Shown piece by piece: positions 1 to 8,232 of a DNA stretch of 64,000 bases; positions within the stretch are counted from its first letter, which is position 1; every line of letters begins with the position of its first letter. Origin of the DNA: DATFQE01 sp963733845 (GTDB taxonomy: Bacteria > Actinomycetota > Thermoleophilia > Gaiellales > Gaiellaceae). The stretch is taken from positions 62,001 to 126,000 of the forward strand of contig CAVTEM010000005.1 of NCBI GenBank assembly GCA_963733845.1. The letters are read 5' to 3'. The notes beneath the pieces were generated by a model. The model was given only the letters and a program-made list of their open reading frames with translations, ran no database searches and had not been told where the DNA came from. The position numbers and the translations under genes were made by a program.

Positions 1-330
1 GAGGGCAATCTGGTCTTCGGCACCGACTCACCCGAAGCGCTCGCGGAGGCGATCGGCGGGAACGTCGCGATCCGCGTGGGGGAGCGGGGCGCGCTCGTGT
101 CCGCCGGACGGCGCTCTGGTCGAGGTCGGGCCGAAGCGCCTCGAGGACGTCGTCGACGAAGTCGGCGCGGGCGACGGCTTCGCGGCCGGGTTCGCGTATG
201 GCCTGCTGCAGGGCTGGCCGCCGGCACGGTGCGCGAACGCGGGCAACGTCGTCGCGGCGGGCGCGCTCAGGGGCGGCGGCGACTGGGAGACTTACCCGCG
301 GCTGGCCGACGTCGCATGGTCTCGTTCTAG
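1..330 (+). CDS. PfkB-family sugar kinase, C-terminal part (5' truncated, frameshifted)
   Basis: This is the C-terminal third of a ribokinase/PfkB-fold kinase; the start lies outside the window. The reading begins in frame 1 (NLVFGTDSPEALAEAIGG), and near base 113 one extra G shifts it. After the shift it reads GAGDGFAAGFAYGLLQGW, the PfkB signature that carries the catalytic Asp. The ending, with GGGDWETYPRLADV, resembles 2-keto-3-deoxygluconate and 5-dehydro-2-deoxygluconate kinases, but the exact substrate cannot be told from this fragment. A second small shift near base 315 is likely, because the natural end seems to be MVSF followed by TAG at 328. It converges on the ROK gene. Family is confident, substrate is not. 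Confidence 0.75.
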   Translation, partial: EGNLVFGTDSPEALAEAIGGNVAIRVGERGALVSAGRRSGRGRAEAPRGRRRRSRRGRRLRGRVRVWPAAGLAAGTVRERGQRRRGGRAQGRRRLGDLPAAGRRRMVSF

Positions 331-336
331 CCGAGT

Positions 337-353
337 CCGGGGTCAGACCCCGG
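337..353. repeat. GGGGTCAGACCCC palindrome between convergent genes
   Basis: Seventeen bases read CCGGGGT-CAG-ACCCCGG, a 7-bp perfect stem with a 3-base loop. It sits just after the kinase stop and contains the TGA of the ROK gene (343-345). It could be a bidirectional terminator, though no T-run follows, or a REP-type extragenic palindrome. No second copy was noticed in the window. Confidence 0.5.
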
Positions 354-1549
354 CCGTGGCCGCGGGGCGACTAGGCGCGGGCGCGGCGGTGGCGCGATTC
401 TGGAAGACGTTGTCCAGCGCGGCCCGCCGGCCTACCGCCAGCGCGCCCGTGAGCACGGCCGCCTCGCCCAGCGACGAGACCTCGACGCGTGGGGGGTAGG
501 GGAGCCACTCGGCGAGGCGCTGGCGCACAGGCTCCAGCAGCAGGTCGCCGTTCGTGCCCAGGCCGCCGCCGAGCACGACCAGGGCGACGTCCGCGACTGC
601 TGCGATCGGGACGACGTGCAGCGCGATCCGGCGCGCCTCCTCGTCGACGATCCTGCGGGCCAGGGCGTCACCGGCGCGCGCAGCGCCGAAGACGTCGCGG
701 GGATCGAAGGGCGCGGCGAGCCGACGTCGCTCCCTCGAACCACGCGGCCAGCTGCCGAGCCACGTCGAGAGCGCACCGGCGCAGGGGTCGATGTCGCCGT
801 TGTCGATGCCCGCGGAGACGAGGTCGACCTCGCCCGCGGCGCCGTTGTGGCCGCGATGCACCTCTCCGCGCAGCACGAGTCCGGCCCCGAGCCCCGTGCC
901 GACCGAGAGGAAGACGAAGTCGTCGAGCCCGCGCGCGACGCCGAGCCATTGCTCGCCGACCGCCGCGAGGTTGATGTCGTTGTCGACGATCACCGGCACG
1001 CCGAGGCGTTCGGCAGCCGCGTCGCGCGAAGTGCATGCCGTCGAGGCCCTCGACACTGGTCAGCCCGACTACTCCTGTCGCCGTCTCGACGACCGCCGGC
1101 ACGCCGACCACCGCGGTGTCGATGAGGTCGTCCGTCAACCCTGTCACCGCCACGAGCGAGTCCCGCAGCGAGACGAACACGTCCAGAACCGCGGCCGCGT
1201 TCGCGCCGACCAGTTCGACGTCCTGGCGCGCCCGCACCTCGCCGTCGAGGTCGCAGATCGCGCCGCGGAGGAAGCGGGCGCCCAGGTCGAGCCCGAGCAC
1301 CAGCGCGGCCTCGGGTACGGGCTCGAAGAAGACCGCGCCGTAGCTCGGGCCGCCCGGGTCGTCGTCCGCCTCGCGGACGAGGCCGGCATCGAGGAGCGAC
1401 TGCAGCGCCTGCGAGACGGTCGGCTTCGAGATGCCGACGCGGCGCGAGATTTCGGCGCGGGAGATCGGCGCGCCGTCGCGGATCGCCTCGAGCACGGTGC
1501 GCTCGTTGAGGTTCTTCAGCAGCGGTGGAGTTGCGCGCGTCGCGGCCAT
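343..1549 (-). CDS. ROK-family transcriptional regulator (frameshifted)
   Basis: A sugar-responsive repressor of the NagC/XylR type. The N-terminus is a winged helix (RAEISRRVGISKPTVSQAL, residues about 30-50), followed by a ROK sugar-kinase-like domain with LGLDLGARFLRGAICD and VGTGLGAGLVLRGEVHRGHN. One frame break near 1025 separates the halves; both read as one protein across it. The usual ROK zinc motif (CxCGxxGCxE) is absent: the region reads DIDPCAGALSTWLGSW, with a single Cys, so metal-linked sugar phosphorylation is unlikely. The start chosen is ATG 1549 (MAATRATPPLL), immediately before the conserved domain; an in-frame start at 1606 is possible. It is transcribed away from the sugar ABC operon and probably controls it through the sites at 1586-1650. 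Confidence 0.85.
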
Positions 1550-1585
1550 CTCGTCAACAACATCTAACTCAAAGAGCGCCAAGAA

Positions 1586-1650
1586 AGGACACAATTTGAC
1601 TTTCATGATCGACCACCAGAATAGTGTCCTCGTTCGGAAAGTTAACTAAC
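1586..1650. promoter_or_regulatory. Candidate ROK operator region between divergent genes
   Basis: AGGACAC (1586-1592) and GTGTCCT (1624-1630) form a perfect 7-bp inverted repeat that brackets the predicted promoter of the sugar operon. Just downstream, GGAAAGTTAACTAAC (1636-1650) holds the palindrome GTTAAC in an AT-rich setting that resembles known ROK operators. The position fits repression by the divergent ROK protein. This is inference from position and symmetry. Confidence 0.45.
1596..1625 (+). promoter_or_regulatory. Predicted sigma-70-type promoter of the sugar ABC operon
   Basis: The -35 box TTGACT (1596-1601, 5 of 6 consensus) and the -10 box AATAGT (1620-1625, 4 of 6) are 18 bases apart. 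The start codon of the binding-protein gene follows about 70 bases later. The local AT-richness stands out against the GC-rich surroundings. Confidence 0.45.
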
Positions 1651-1695
1651 CCCGTCGGGAGGGAATCCCCGACCCACTACCTCAGGAGGGATTCC

Positions 1696-3033
1696 ATGAG
1701 ACGTGTGACGACGGCAGTCGTCCTCTTCGCAGCCGCCGTGCTGGCACTCGTGCTCGCCGGCGTCGCATCCAGCTCGAAACCGAGCGCGAAGGCGCCGGCC
1801 GGCGGGGCAAAGGCCTCGGCGACCACCCTGACGGTCTGGGTCGGCTGGAGCGCCCGCGAGCTCAAGGAGTTCAAGAAGGTCGTCGCCGAGTACGACAAGA
1901 AGAACGCGGACGTGACGTGAAGGTCGTCGGCTCGATCAACGACGACAAGATCGTCGCGTCGTTGCGCGCGGGGCAGACCGCGGACGTGATCAGCTCGTTC
2001 ACGTCGCAGAACGTCGGCGTCTTCTGCAAGCGCGGCGCCTGGGTCGACCTCGAGCCGTACCTCGACAAGGACAAGATCGACCTGAACATGTTCCCGGCCT
2101 CGACGCGTCTACTACACGGAGTACAAGGGCTACCGCTGCGCTCTGCCGCTCCTGGCCGACGTCTACGGCTTCTACTACAACAAGAAGCTCCTCGCCGCCG
2201 CCGGGCTGAAGGGCCCGCCGAAGACCTTCGCGCAGCTGGCCACGTACGCGAAGAAGCTGACGAAGAAGAAGGCGGACGGCTCGCTCGACGTCGTTGGCTA
2301 CGTGCCGACGTTCGGCTTCTACCAGAACACCGCCGGCGCCTACCAGCCGCTCGTCGGCGCCAAGTACTTCGACGGCTCGGGCAAGTCCTCGCTCGGCAAG
2401 GACAAGAACTGGCAGAGCCTGCTGCGCTGGCAGAAGAGCTTGATCGACTACTACGGCCACGGCAAGCTCGTGAAATGGCAGGCGGGCGCAGGCGACGAGT
2501 TCTCCGCCTCGCACGCGTTCGAGCGCGGGAAGCTGGCGATGATGATGGACGGCGAGTGGCGCGTGGCGTTCGTCGCGGCCGAGCACCCCGAGCTCCAGTA
2601 CGGCACCGCGCCGATGCCCGTCATGGGCGCCGGCAAGTACGGCTCCGGCTACATCAACGGCACGATCATCGGCATTCCCGAGCGCGGCAAGAATCGTGAA
2701 GAGGCCTGGAAGCTCGTCAAGTACCTGACGACGAACGACCATGCGCTCGCCACGTTCTCGAACGGGATTCGGAACGTTCCGTCCACACGGACCTCGGCTC
2801 GCTCGAAGGAGCTGAAGCCGGACAAGAACTTCGCGGTGTTCACGAGGATCTTCACGAACCCGAAGTCCGGCACGATTCCGATCACCCCGCTCGGTGCGGC
2901 GCACCTCGACACCTTCCAGTCGTTCCTGGCCAAGTGGCAGTCGGGCAAGGTCAGCGACCTCGCCGCCGGCCTGAAGAAGGTCGACGAGCAGATCGACGCG
3001 AAGATGAAGCGCGCCGGAGGCGGCCCTCCGTGA
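1696..3033 (+). CDS. CUT1 ABC transporter sugar-binding protein (frameshifted)
   Basis: Extracellular solute-binding protein (family 1) that delivers a sugar or oligosaccharide to the two permeases that follow. The start is ATG 1696 with CAGGAGGG seven bases upstream. A signal peptide is evident (MRRVTTAVVLFAAAVLALVL), without a clear lipobox Cys. The mature protein begins LTVWVGWSARELKEFKKVV, typical of the family. Two frame breaks interrupt it: one G is missing near 1915 (GTGAC-GTGAAG), and another break lies near 2105. Between and after them the text reads as one protein (INDDKIVASLRAGQTADV, then YGFYYNKKLLAAAGLKGP, FERGKLAMMMDGEW, GIPERGKNREEAWKLVKYL). The ending overlaps the next gene by 4 bases. 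Confidence 0.85.
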
Positions 3034-4040
3034 TCTCCGAGTCTGCAGCCGGGGCGGTGACCGCCGCCCCGGCCGCAGCCTGGGCCCGCCGGCGGGCCAA
3101 GCGGCGGGCGACCTGGCGCAGGCGCGGGACCGTCCTGCTCTTCCTCAGCCCATGGATCGTGGGCTTCTCGGTCTTCTTCGGCTATCCGCTTGTGATGAGC
3201 GCGTATCTGTCGTTCACGAGCTACGACCTGATCAGCTCGCCGCGCTGGGTCGGGCTCGGCAACTACCGCTACATGTTCCACGACGACCCGGAGATCTGGA
3301 CGGCCGTCCGCAACACGCTCTGGCTCGTCGCAGTGCTCGTGCCCCTCCAGGTGCTGTTCGCCTTCGGTGTCGCGACGATGGTCATCCGGGCGCGGGCCGG
3401 CGGCGGCTTCTTCCGCACGGTCTTCTACTTGCCGGCCCTCGTGCCGCCGGTAGCCGCGACGCTCGGGTTCGTCTACATCCTCAACCCGGCGACGGGGCCG
3501 GTGAACACCATCCTCGGCAAGCTCGGGATCGAGGGCCCGCTCTGGTTCAACGACCCTGCCTGGTCGAAGCCGTCGCTGACGCTGCTCGGGATCTGGGGGA
3601 TCGGCAACACGATGGTGATCTTCCTCGCCGCGATCCTCGACGTCCCGCAGCACCTCTCCGAGTCGGCGCAACTCGACGGCGCCGGCCCGTTCAGGCGCAT
3701 GCGCTGGGTCACGTTGCCGACGATCAGCCCGGTGATCCTCTTCTCGGTCGTGATCGGCGTGATCGCGGCGATGCAGTACTTCACGCAGGCCTACGTCGCC
3801 GCGGCCGTCGCGGCCGGCCAGGCCTCGCAGGCGGGGTCGGTGAGCACGCTCGAGCTGGGCTACCCGGAGGGCTCGACGATGTTCTATCCGATCCTCCTCT
3901 ACTACAACGGCTTCCGCTTCTTCCAGATGGGCTACGCCTCGGCGATGGCGATGCTGATGCTCGGCGTCGTCTTCCTGCTGACGCTGCTGATCCTCGGCCA
4001 GTCGCGCCGCTGGGTGCACTACCAGGGGGCGGCGCGGTGA
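3030..4040 (+). CDS. CUT1 ABC transporter permease (MalF/UgpA type)
   Basis: Inner-membrane permease of the sugar importer, 336 residues. GTG 3030 overlaps the TGA of the binding-protein gene. The protein has six predicted membrane helices, beginning TVLLFLSPWIVGFSVFFGYP. The EAA loop that contacts the ATPase is seen at about residues 205-235 (ESAQLDGAGPFRRMRWVTLP). The pairing with the following permease, by a 4-base overlap, gives a heterodimeric pore, as is usual for CUT1 systems. Length and domain order are normal. Confidence 0.93.
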   Translation: MISESAAGAVTAAPAAAWARRRAKRRATWRRRGTVLLFLSPWIVGFSVFFGYPLVMSAYLSFTSYDLISSPRWVGLGNYRYMFHDDPEIWTAVRNTLWLVAVLVPLQVLFAFGVATMVIRARAGGGFFRTVFYLPALVPPVAATLGFVYILNPATGPVNTILGKLGIEGPLWFNDPAWSKPSLTLLGIWGIGNTMVIFLAAILDVPQHLSESAQLDGAGPFRRMRWVTLPTISPVILFSVVIGVIAAMQYFTQAYVAAAVAAGQASQAGSVSTLELGYPEGSTMFYPILLYYNGFRFFQMGYASAMAMLMLGVVFLLTLLILGQSRRWVHYQGAAR

Positions 4041-4915
4041 GCGCGACCGCTGTCGCCGCGCCGATCCGGCGCAAGCCGCCCGCGGCCGTCCGCCGTCGCC
4101 GCTTCCTCGTCGCCGTCGCCGACCACAGCCTCCTGATCGCCGCGGCCGCGCTCTTCCTCGCGCCGGTGGTCTTCATCGGGCTGACCGCGCTGATGACCTC
4201 CAAGCAGGCACTCTCGTCGCAGCTCTGGCCGGAGCCGTTCGCGTGGGGGAACTTCATCGACGTCTTCGAAGCGGCTCCGCTGTGGAAGTGGGCGTTCAAC
4301 TCGTTCCTGTACGCGAGCCTGGGCACGCTCGGACTGCTCGTCTCGAGCATCCCAGTCGCCTACGCCTTCTCGCGCCTCCGCTGGCGGGGCCGCGACGTCG
4401 TGTTCCTGCTCGTGCTGGTCGCGTTGATGCTCCCGCCGCAGGTCACGGTCGTCCCGCTCTACGTGATGTGGGCCAAGCTGGACCTCGTCGGCTCGCTCTG
4501 GCCGCTGATCCTGCCGAACTGGTTCGGCGACGCGTTCGCGATCTTTCTGCTGCGCCAGTTCTTCCTCACGATTCCGCAGGAGTACATCGACGCCGCGCGT
4601 GTGGACGGCTGCGGCGAGTTCCGCATCCTCGTCACAGTGGTGCTCCGACTGGCCAAGCCTGCGATCGCGGCCGTCGCCCTCTTCTCGATCCTGTACACCT
4701 GGAACGACTTCTTCCTGCCGCTGCTCTACCTCTCCGACAACCCCGACAACTGGGTCGCGTCGATCGGCCTGTCACAGTTCCGCTCGCTCCACCAGGTCCA
4801 GTGGAACCTGGTCATGGCCGCCACGCTGCTCGTGATGCTGCCCGTGATCATCCTGTTCTTCCTGGCCCAGAAGGCGTTCGTCCAGGGCGTCACGCTGACG
4901 GGGGTGAAGGGATGA
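4037..4915 (+). CDS. CUT1 ABC transporter permease (MalG/UgpE type)
   Basis: Second membrane subunit of the importer, 292 residues. It starts at GTG 4037, overlapping the previous stop, and ends in an ATGA overlap with the GH4 gene. Six membrane helices are visible. The EAA motif is at about residues 180-210 (IPQEYIDAARVDGCGEFRIL), and the C-terminus ends in QGVTLTGVKG, the classic MalG-type ending. The overlapping junctions argue for one polycistronic mRNA from the promoter at 1596. Confidence 0.94.
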   Translation: MSATAVAAPIRRKPPAAVRRRRFLVAVADHSLLIAAAALFLAPVVFIGLTALMTSKQALSSQLWPEPFAWGNFIDVFEAAPLWKWAFNSFLYASLGTLGLLVSSIPVAYAFSRLRWRGRDVVFLLVLVALMLPPQVTVVPLYVMWAKLDLVGSLWPLILPNWFGDAFAIFLLRQFFLTIPQEYIDAARVDGCGEFRILVTVVLRLAKPAIAAVALFSILYTWNDFFLPLLYLSDNPDNWVASIGLSQFRSLHQVQWNLVMAATLLVMLPVIILFFLAQKAFVQGVTLTGVKG

Positions 4916-6162
4916 AGATCGCAGTGGTCGGCGGCGGCTCCACCTACACCCCCGAACTCGTCTCCGGGCTCTCCCGCGAGCGCGACCGCATCGAGATCGG
5001 GGAGCTCGTCCTCCACGACATCGACGCCGAGCGGCGCGAGGTGGTGGGCGGGATGGCCGAGCGGATGCTCGCCCGCCAGGGTTTCGACGGGCGGCTGACG
5101 GTGACCGACGACCTCGACCGCGCGGTCGACGGCGCCGACTTCGTCCTGATCCAGATCCGGGTCGGCGGTCAGGCAGCGCGGCTCTCCGACGAGACGCTCC
5201 CACTTGCGTGCGGGTGCATCGGTCAGGAGACCACCGGCGCGGGCGGTTTCGGGAAGGCCCTGCGGACGGTGCCGGTGGTGCTCGAGATCGCCGAGCGCGT
5301 GCGCGAGCGGGCGGCCGACGGCGCCTGGATCGTCGACTTCACCAACCCGGTCGGGATCGTGACCCGCGCCCTGCTCGACGAGGGCCACCGCGCCGTCGGG
5401 CTGTGCAACGTCGCGATCAACTTCCAGCGCGACTCGGCGCGTCTGCTCGGCGTCGAGCCGGAGCAGGTGCTCGTCGACCAGGTCGGGCTCAACCACCTGA
5501 CCTGGGTGCGCCGTCTGTGGCTCGACGGCTCGGACGTCCTCCCCGAGCTCCTGGCCGACCACGGCGCGTTCTTCGCCGACGGGCTCGGCTTCCCGCTCCG
5601 GCTCTTGGAGGAGCTCGGCGCGGTGCCCTCCTACTACCTGCGCTACTTCTATGCGCACGACGCAGTGCTGGCGGAGCAGCTCGCGGACGGCGCCGTCCCC
5701 CGCGCCCAGGCGGTGGCGGAGATCGAACGCGAGCTGCTCGGCCTGTATCGCGATCCGACGCTCGACGAGAAGCCGGCGCTGCTCGGGCAGCGCGGGGGCG
5801 CGTACTACAGCGAGGCGGCGACCGGTTTGGTGGCGTCGCTGGCGAGCGGCGACGAAGCGGTCCACGTCGTCGACATCCGGAACCACGGGACTCTTGGCGG
5901 CCTCGCCGCGGACGACGTGATCGAGGCGCCCGCGAAGGTCGACCGGGAAGGTGCCAAGCCGATCCCGCAGACGCCGCTCGCACCCGAGCTGCGCGGGCTG
6001 GTGCAGCACGTCGCTGCCTACGAGCGGCTCGCGGTCGAAGCGGCACGCTCCCGCGAGCCGGCCGACGCGCGGAAAGCGCTGCTCGCGCACCCGTTGATCG
6101 GCCAGGTCGGCCAGGTGGACGAGCTGGTGGAACGGCTGCTCGCGGCGGAGGTGACCGTGTGA
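4912..6162 (+). CDS. Glycoside hydrolase family 4 enzyme
   Basis: NAD- and metal-dependent glycosidase of 416 residues. The Rossmann motif GGGSTYTPELV begins at residue 7. The GH4 metal site is recognisable as GLCNVAIN (Cys at about residue 164; the common form is CNVP) and GLNHLTWVRRLW (His at about residue 193). GH4 enzymes act by an oxidation-elimination mechanism on alpha- or beta-glucosides, galactosides or glucuronides, often phosphorylated. Because transport here is ABC-type rather than PTS, the substrate may be non-phosphorylated or phosphorylated by the adjacent kinase. The gene is translationally coupled on both sides (ATGA before, GTGA after). Family is certain; specificity is unknown. 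Confidence 0.9.
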   Translation: MKIAVVGGGSTYTPELVSGLSRERDRIEIGELVLHDIDAERREVVGGMAERMLARQGFDGRLTVTDDLDRAVDGADFVLIQIRVGGQAARLSDETLPLACGCIGQETTGAGGFGKALRTVPVVLEIAERVRERAADGAWIVDFTNPVGIVTRALLDEGHRAVGLCNVAINFQRDSARLLGVEPEQVLVDQVGLNHLTWVRRLWLDGSDVLPELLADHGAFFADGLGFPLRLLEELGAVPSYYLRYFYAHDAVLAEQLADGAVPRAQAVAEIERELLGLYRDPTLDEKPALLGQRGGAYYSEAATGLVASLASGDEAVHVVDIRNHGTLGGLAADDVIEAPAKVDREGAKPIPQTPLAPELRGLVQHVAAYERLAVEAARSREPADARKALLAHPLIGQVGQVDELVERLLAAEVTV

Positions 6163-7169
6163 GCGAGATCGTGCTCGCGGTCGACGGCGGCAACTCCAAG
6201 ACCGACCTCGCGCTCGTAGACGCCGAGGGCGGTCTGCTCGGCCTGGTCCGCGGCCCGCAGAGCTCGCCTCACCACCTCGGGCTGAACGGTTGCCTCGACG
6301 TGCTCTCGTCCTTGCTCGACCAGGCGGTTGCCGACGCGGGCCTGCGGGTCAACGGCGACGTAGCCGATGTGGCGGAGCTCCTACTCGCCGGTGTCGACTT
6401 CCCGGCCGAGGAGGAGCAGCTCGAGGAGGCGGTGCGCCGCCGGCCGTGGGCCAGGCGCATCACCGTCCGCAACGACACCTTCGCCGTCCTTCGGGCCGGC
6501 ACCGAGCGTGGCTGGGGCGTCGCGGTCGTGTGCGGAGCCGGGATCAACTGCGTCGGCGTGACACCGGATGGTCGCCATGCGCGCTTTCCCTCCCTCGGCG
6601 CGATCACCGGCGACTGGGGCGGCGGCTACGACGTCGGCCTCGAGGCCGTGTCGGCCGCCGCCCGCAGCGAGGACGGCCGCGGGCCGAAGACTGCGCTCGA
6701 GAGCGCCGTCCCGGCCCATTTCGGCGTCGCCAGCCCGATCGAGCTGGCCGAGGCGATCCACACGCGCAGGATCGACCAGCGTCGTGTGATCGAGCTCGCG
6801 CCGCTCGTGATCGGGCTCGCCGAGACCGATCCGGTCGCGCGGGGAATCGTCGAGCGTCTGGCGGCCGAGGTGGTCGCCCTGGCGCGCGTTGCGCTGACGC
6901 GCCTCGGGCTGGAGCGCGAGCCGGTGGAGGTGCTGCTCGGCGGCGGCCTGCTCCAGACGGCGGACGACGGGCTGCTCGAGACGATCGCGGACGCCCTGGC
7001 CAAGACCGGTCCGCAGATCACGGTCCGGTCGACGCGCTCCCCCGCAATCGTCGGCGCGGCCCTCCTCGGGCTCGACGCTCTCGGCGCGAGCCGCACTGCG
7101 CAGGAGCGTCTCCGTGAGGAGCTCGGTGATGCGGTCGAGCGCTTCGAAGGCAGCCCGGTCCATGGCTGA
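6159..7169 (+). CDS. BadF/BadG-type kinase, N-acetylglucosamine kinase-like
   Basis: Sugar kinase of the ASKHA (actin/Hsp70) fold, 336 residues. The phosphate-1 loop is at the N-terminus (VLAVDGGNSKTDLALVD); phosphate-2 and adenosine motifs follow as VVCGAGINCVG and VLLGGGLLQ. The family includes human-type GlcNAc kinase and bacterial N-acetylmuramate/glucosamine kinases. Sitting in a sugar importer operon behind GH4, it probably phosphorylates the released monosaccharide; an amino sugar is the best guess. GTG 6159 overlaps the GH4 stop and the end overlaps the ATPase gene by 8 bases. Confidence 0.83.
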   Translation: MSEIVLAVDGGNSKTDLALVDAEGGLLGLVRGPQSSPHHLGLNGCLDVLSSLLDQAVADAGLRVNGDVADVAELLLAGVDFPAEEEQLEEAVRRRPWARRITVRNDTFAVLRAGTERGWGVAVVCGAGINCVGVTPDGRHARFPSLGAITGDWGGGYDVGLEAVSAAARSEDGRGPKTALESAVPAHFGVASPIELAEAIHTRRIDQRRVIELAPLVIGLAETDPVARGIVERLAAEVVALARVALTRLGLEREPVEVLLGGGLLQTADDGLLETIADALAKTGPQITVRSTRSPAIVGAALLGLDALGASRTAQERLREELGDAVERFEGSPVHG

Positions 7170-8232
7170 GGTCAAGTTCGAGCAAGCGACGCGTACCTAC
7201 CCTGGCACGGACGCACCGGCCGTGGACGCACTCGACCTCGAGATCGGCGACGGGGAGTTCATGGTGCTGGTGGGCCCGTCCGGCTCGGGCAAGACGACCG
7301 CGTTGCGAATGCTCGCCGGGCTCGAGGAGGTCGACGACGGAGCGATCTACATCGGCGATCGGGACGTGACGTACGTGTCGCCGAAGAAGCGCGACATCGC
7401 GATGGTGTTCCAGAATTACGCGCTCTACCCGTACCTGACCGTGGCGGCGAACATCGCCTTCCCGCTCCGGATGCTGCGGGTGCCGAAGAAGGAGCGCGCC
7501 CGCCGGGTGGAGCTCGTCGCGGAGCGTCTCGGCCTGAGCGAGTACCTCGACCGCAAGCCGGCACAGCTCTCCGGTGGACAGCGCCAGCGGGTGGCGATGG
7601 GCCGGGCGATCATCCGCAAGCCGAGCGTCTTCCTGATGGACGAGCCGCTCTCGAACCTCGACGCCAAGCTGCGGATCCAGATGCGCGCGGACATCGCGGC
7701 GCTCCAGGCCGACACGGGCATCACCACGGTCTACGTGACGCACGATCAGTCCGAGGCGATGACGCTGGGGCATCGCGTCGCCGTGCTCATGGACGGCCGG
7801 CTGCAGCAGTGCGACACGCCCAAGGAGCTGTACGCGCGGCCCGTGAACGTCTTCGTCGCAGGCTTCATCGGCTCGCCTGCGATGAACCTCTGCGCCCCGC
7901 CGAGCGGGACGAACGGCTCGCTCTCCCTCGGCGGCGTGTCGTTCCCGTTGCCTGCCGACGCGGGCTCGGGCCGGCGGGTCGTGCTCGGCCTGCGGCCGGA
8001 GTCGCTGCAGCTCGCGCCCGAGGGCGTGCCCGCACGCGTGGACGTTGTCGAGGAGCTCGGCGCGGATGCCTTTCTGTTCTGCACCGCCCAGCTGGAAGGC
8101 GAGGAGGTCCGGCTCGTGGCCCGCGTGAACGCCCGCGCAGTCCCCGAGCGCGGCGAGCGGGTCGCGCTGCGTCCGCTCCCCGACGAGGCGCACCTCTTCG
8201 ACGCGGAGACCGGCGAGAGGCTCGCGCTCTGA
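7162..8232 (+). CDS. Sugar ABC transporter ATPase, MsmK/UgpC type
   Basis: Cytoplasmic ATPase that drives the CUT1 importer, 356 residues. Walker A is GPSGSGKTTALRML (about residue 38), the Q-loop is VFQNYALYPYL, the ABC signature is LSGGQRQRVAMGRA (about residue 136), Walker B is VFLMDEPLSNLDAK, and the switch His is in YVTHDQSEAMTLG. A C-terminal regulatory/TOBE domain covers about residues 235-356. The start is taken as ATG 7162 (MAEVKF); an in-frame ATG at 7114 would add 16 unconserved residues. Such ATPases can serve several importers in one cell. Confidence 0.94.
   Translation: MAEVKFEQATRTYPGTDAPAVDALDLEIGDGEFMVLVGPSGSGKTTALRMLAGLEEVDDGAIYIGDRDVTYVSPKKRDIAMVFQNYALYPYLTVAANIAFPLRMLRVPKKERARRVELVAERLGLSEYLDRKPAQLSGGQRQRVAMGRAIIRKPSVFLMDEPLSNLDAKLRIQMRADIAALQADTGITTVYVTHDQSEAMTLGHRVAVLMDGRLQQCDTPKELYARPVNVFVAGFIGSPAMNLCAPPSGTNGSLSLGGVSFPLPADAGSGRRVVLGLRPESLQLAPEGVPARVDVVEELGADAFLFCTAQLEGEEVRLVARVNARAVPERGERVALRPLPDEAHLFDAETGERLAL

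Noticed and set aside
2649..4019. Long antisense open frames opposite the sugar permeases and other genes
   Set aside because: They are rich in Arg, Glu, His and Asp with no hydrophobic or conserved pattern. In GC-rich DNA such frames arise opposite real genes.
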